Shown: piece by piece, positions 24,270 to 24,422 of the stretch | Layout: the number at the start of each line of letters is the position of its first letter | How positions within the stretch are numbered: the first letter of the stretch is position 1 | Source of the DNA: Bacteroidales bacterium | GTDB lineage: Bacteria; Bacteroidota; Bacteroidia; Bacteroidales; Muribaculaceae | Direction: 5' to 3' | DNA length: 24,422 nucleotides | Assembly (NCBI GenBank): GCA_900766975.1 | Contig: CAAFXO010000041.1 | Span: forward strand, 1-24,422 | The notes under the pieces: generated by a model | What the model was told of the DNA's origin: nothing | What the model saw: only the letters and a program-made list of their open reading frames with translations | Database searches by the model: none | Program-made: the position numbers and the translations under genes

Positions 24270-24362
24270 ACTAAAATTACCGGTATCCATTGCTAATTTT
24301 GTTATCATTTTAACTTTTTTATAGAATAATGTTAACAAAATGTTAATTATGATTTGCAATTC

Positions 24363-24396
24363 TAAGAGCGCGTTCCTTAAATTTTTGGGGTCGTAG
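24363..24396 (+). repeat. dispersed element copy G (long form)
   Basis: TAAGAGCGCGTTCCTTAAAT continues with TTTTGGGGTCGTAG and then a second AGGTCGTAG. It is a direct repeat of copy F about 138 bases away. The remaining bases to the window edge hold nothing recognisable. Confidence 0.65.
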
Positions 24397-24422
24397 AGGT
24401 CGTAGCCTTGAGTCGATTTTGA

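Overview
The window looks like chromosome from a Bacteroidales bacterium, plausibly a gut lineage near Muribaculaceae or Porphyromonadaceae. This rests on: promoters of the Bacteroidetes form TTTG-N19/20-TAnnTTTG before many genes; little sign of Shine-Dalgarno sites; a fused FeoA-FeoB; a Bacteroidetes-type amidase with a C-terminal SPOR-like segment next to an MCE protein; Omp28 and FISUMP domains; and a C-terminal tail of the Bacteroidetes sorting type. No rRNA, tRNA, CRISPR array, phage or intact insertion sequence was seen.

Layout. 1-600: end of an upstream locus with a terminator, then a shortened hemerythrin-like gene (minus). 807-4121: operon of an OprB-like outer-membrane porin and a FeoA-FeoB ferrous iron transporter, converging on a ThiF/MoeB-like gene (4111-4821, minus). 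5011-7448: glutamine synthetase (minus) and a Nudix-type regulator (plus), divergent. 7614-12013: minus-strand cell-envelope operon udk-lptB-amidase-mlaD. 12214-14588: divergent plus-strand operon mlaE-mlaF-DUF3298. 14669-16422: dolichol-phosphate-mannose-synthase-like glycosyltransferase and DUF2156 protein (minus). 16702-19500: large M16 zinc protease (plus) with a strong terminator. 19642-20335: a decayed stretch with a short YgbA_NO-type gene and two C-terminal relics of AAA-type ATPases. 20335-24070: a surface protein (CARDB-like, Omp28, 24-bp repeat linker, FISUMP, sorting-tail-like end) and, upstream on the same strand, a membrane-anchored TPR/AraC-type regulator. 24071-24422: a non-coding, repeat-bearing leader region.

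How the genes fit together. The centre is envelope housekeeping: LptB drives LPS export, MlaD/E/F form an MCE lipid-transport system split over two divergent operons, and the amidase remodels peptidoglycan. The porin-FeoAB pair suggests coupled outer- and inner-membrane import of ferrous iron or another small solute. The right third is accessory, AT-rich and shows gene decay.

The most unusual signal is a short dispersed element, core TAAGAGCRCGTTCC. It appears only around the accessory or broken genes and once directly on the stop codon of the Nudix gene. In front of the AraC-type gene two opposed copies enclose 116 bp, forming either a MITE-like element or a structured 5' leader. This is the best candidate here for something undescribed. 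Its function is unknown and would need genome-wide searching.
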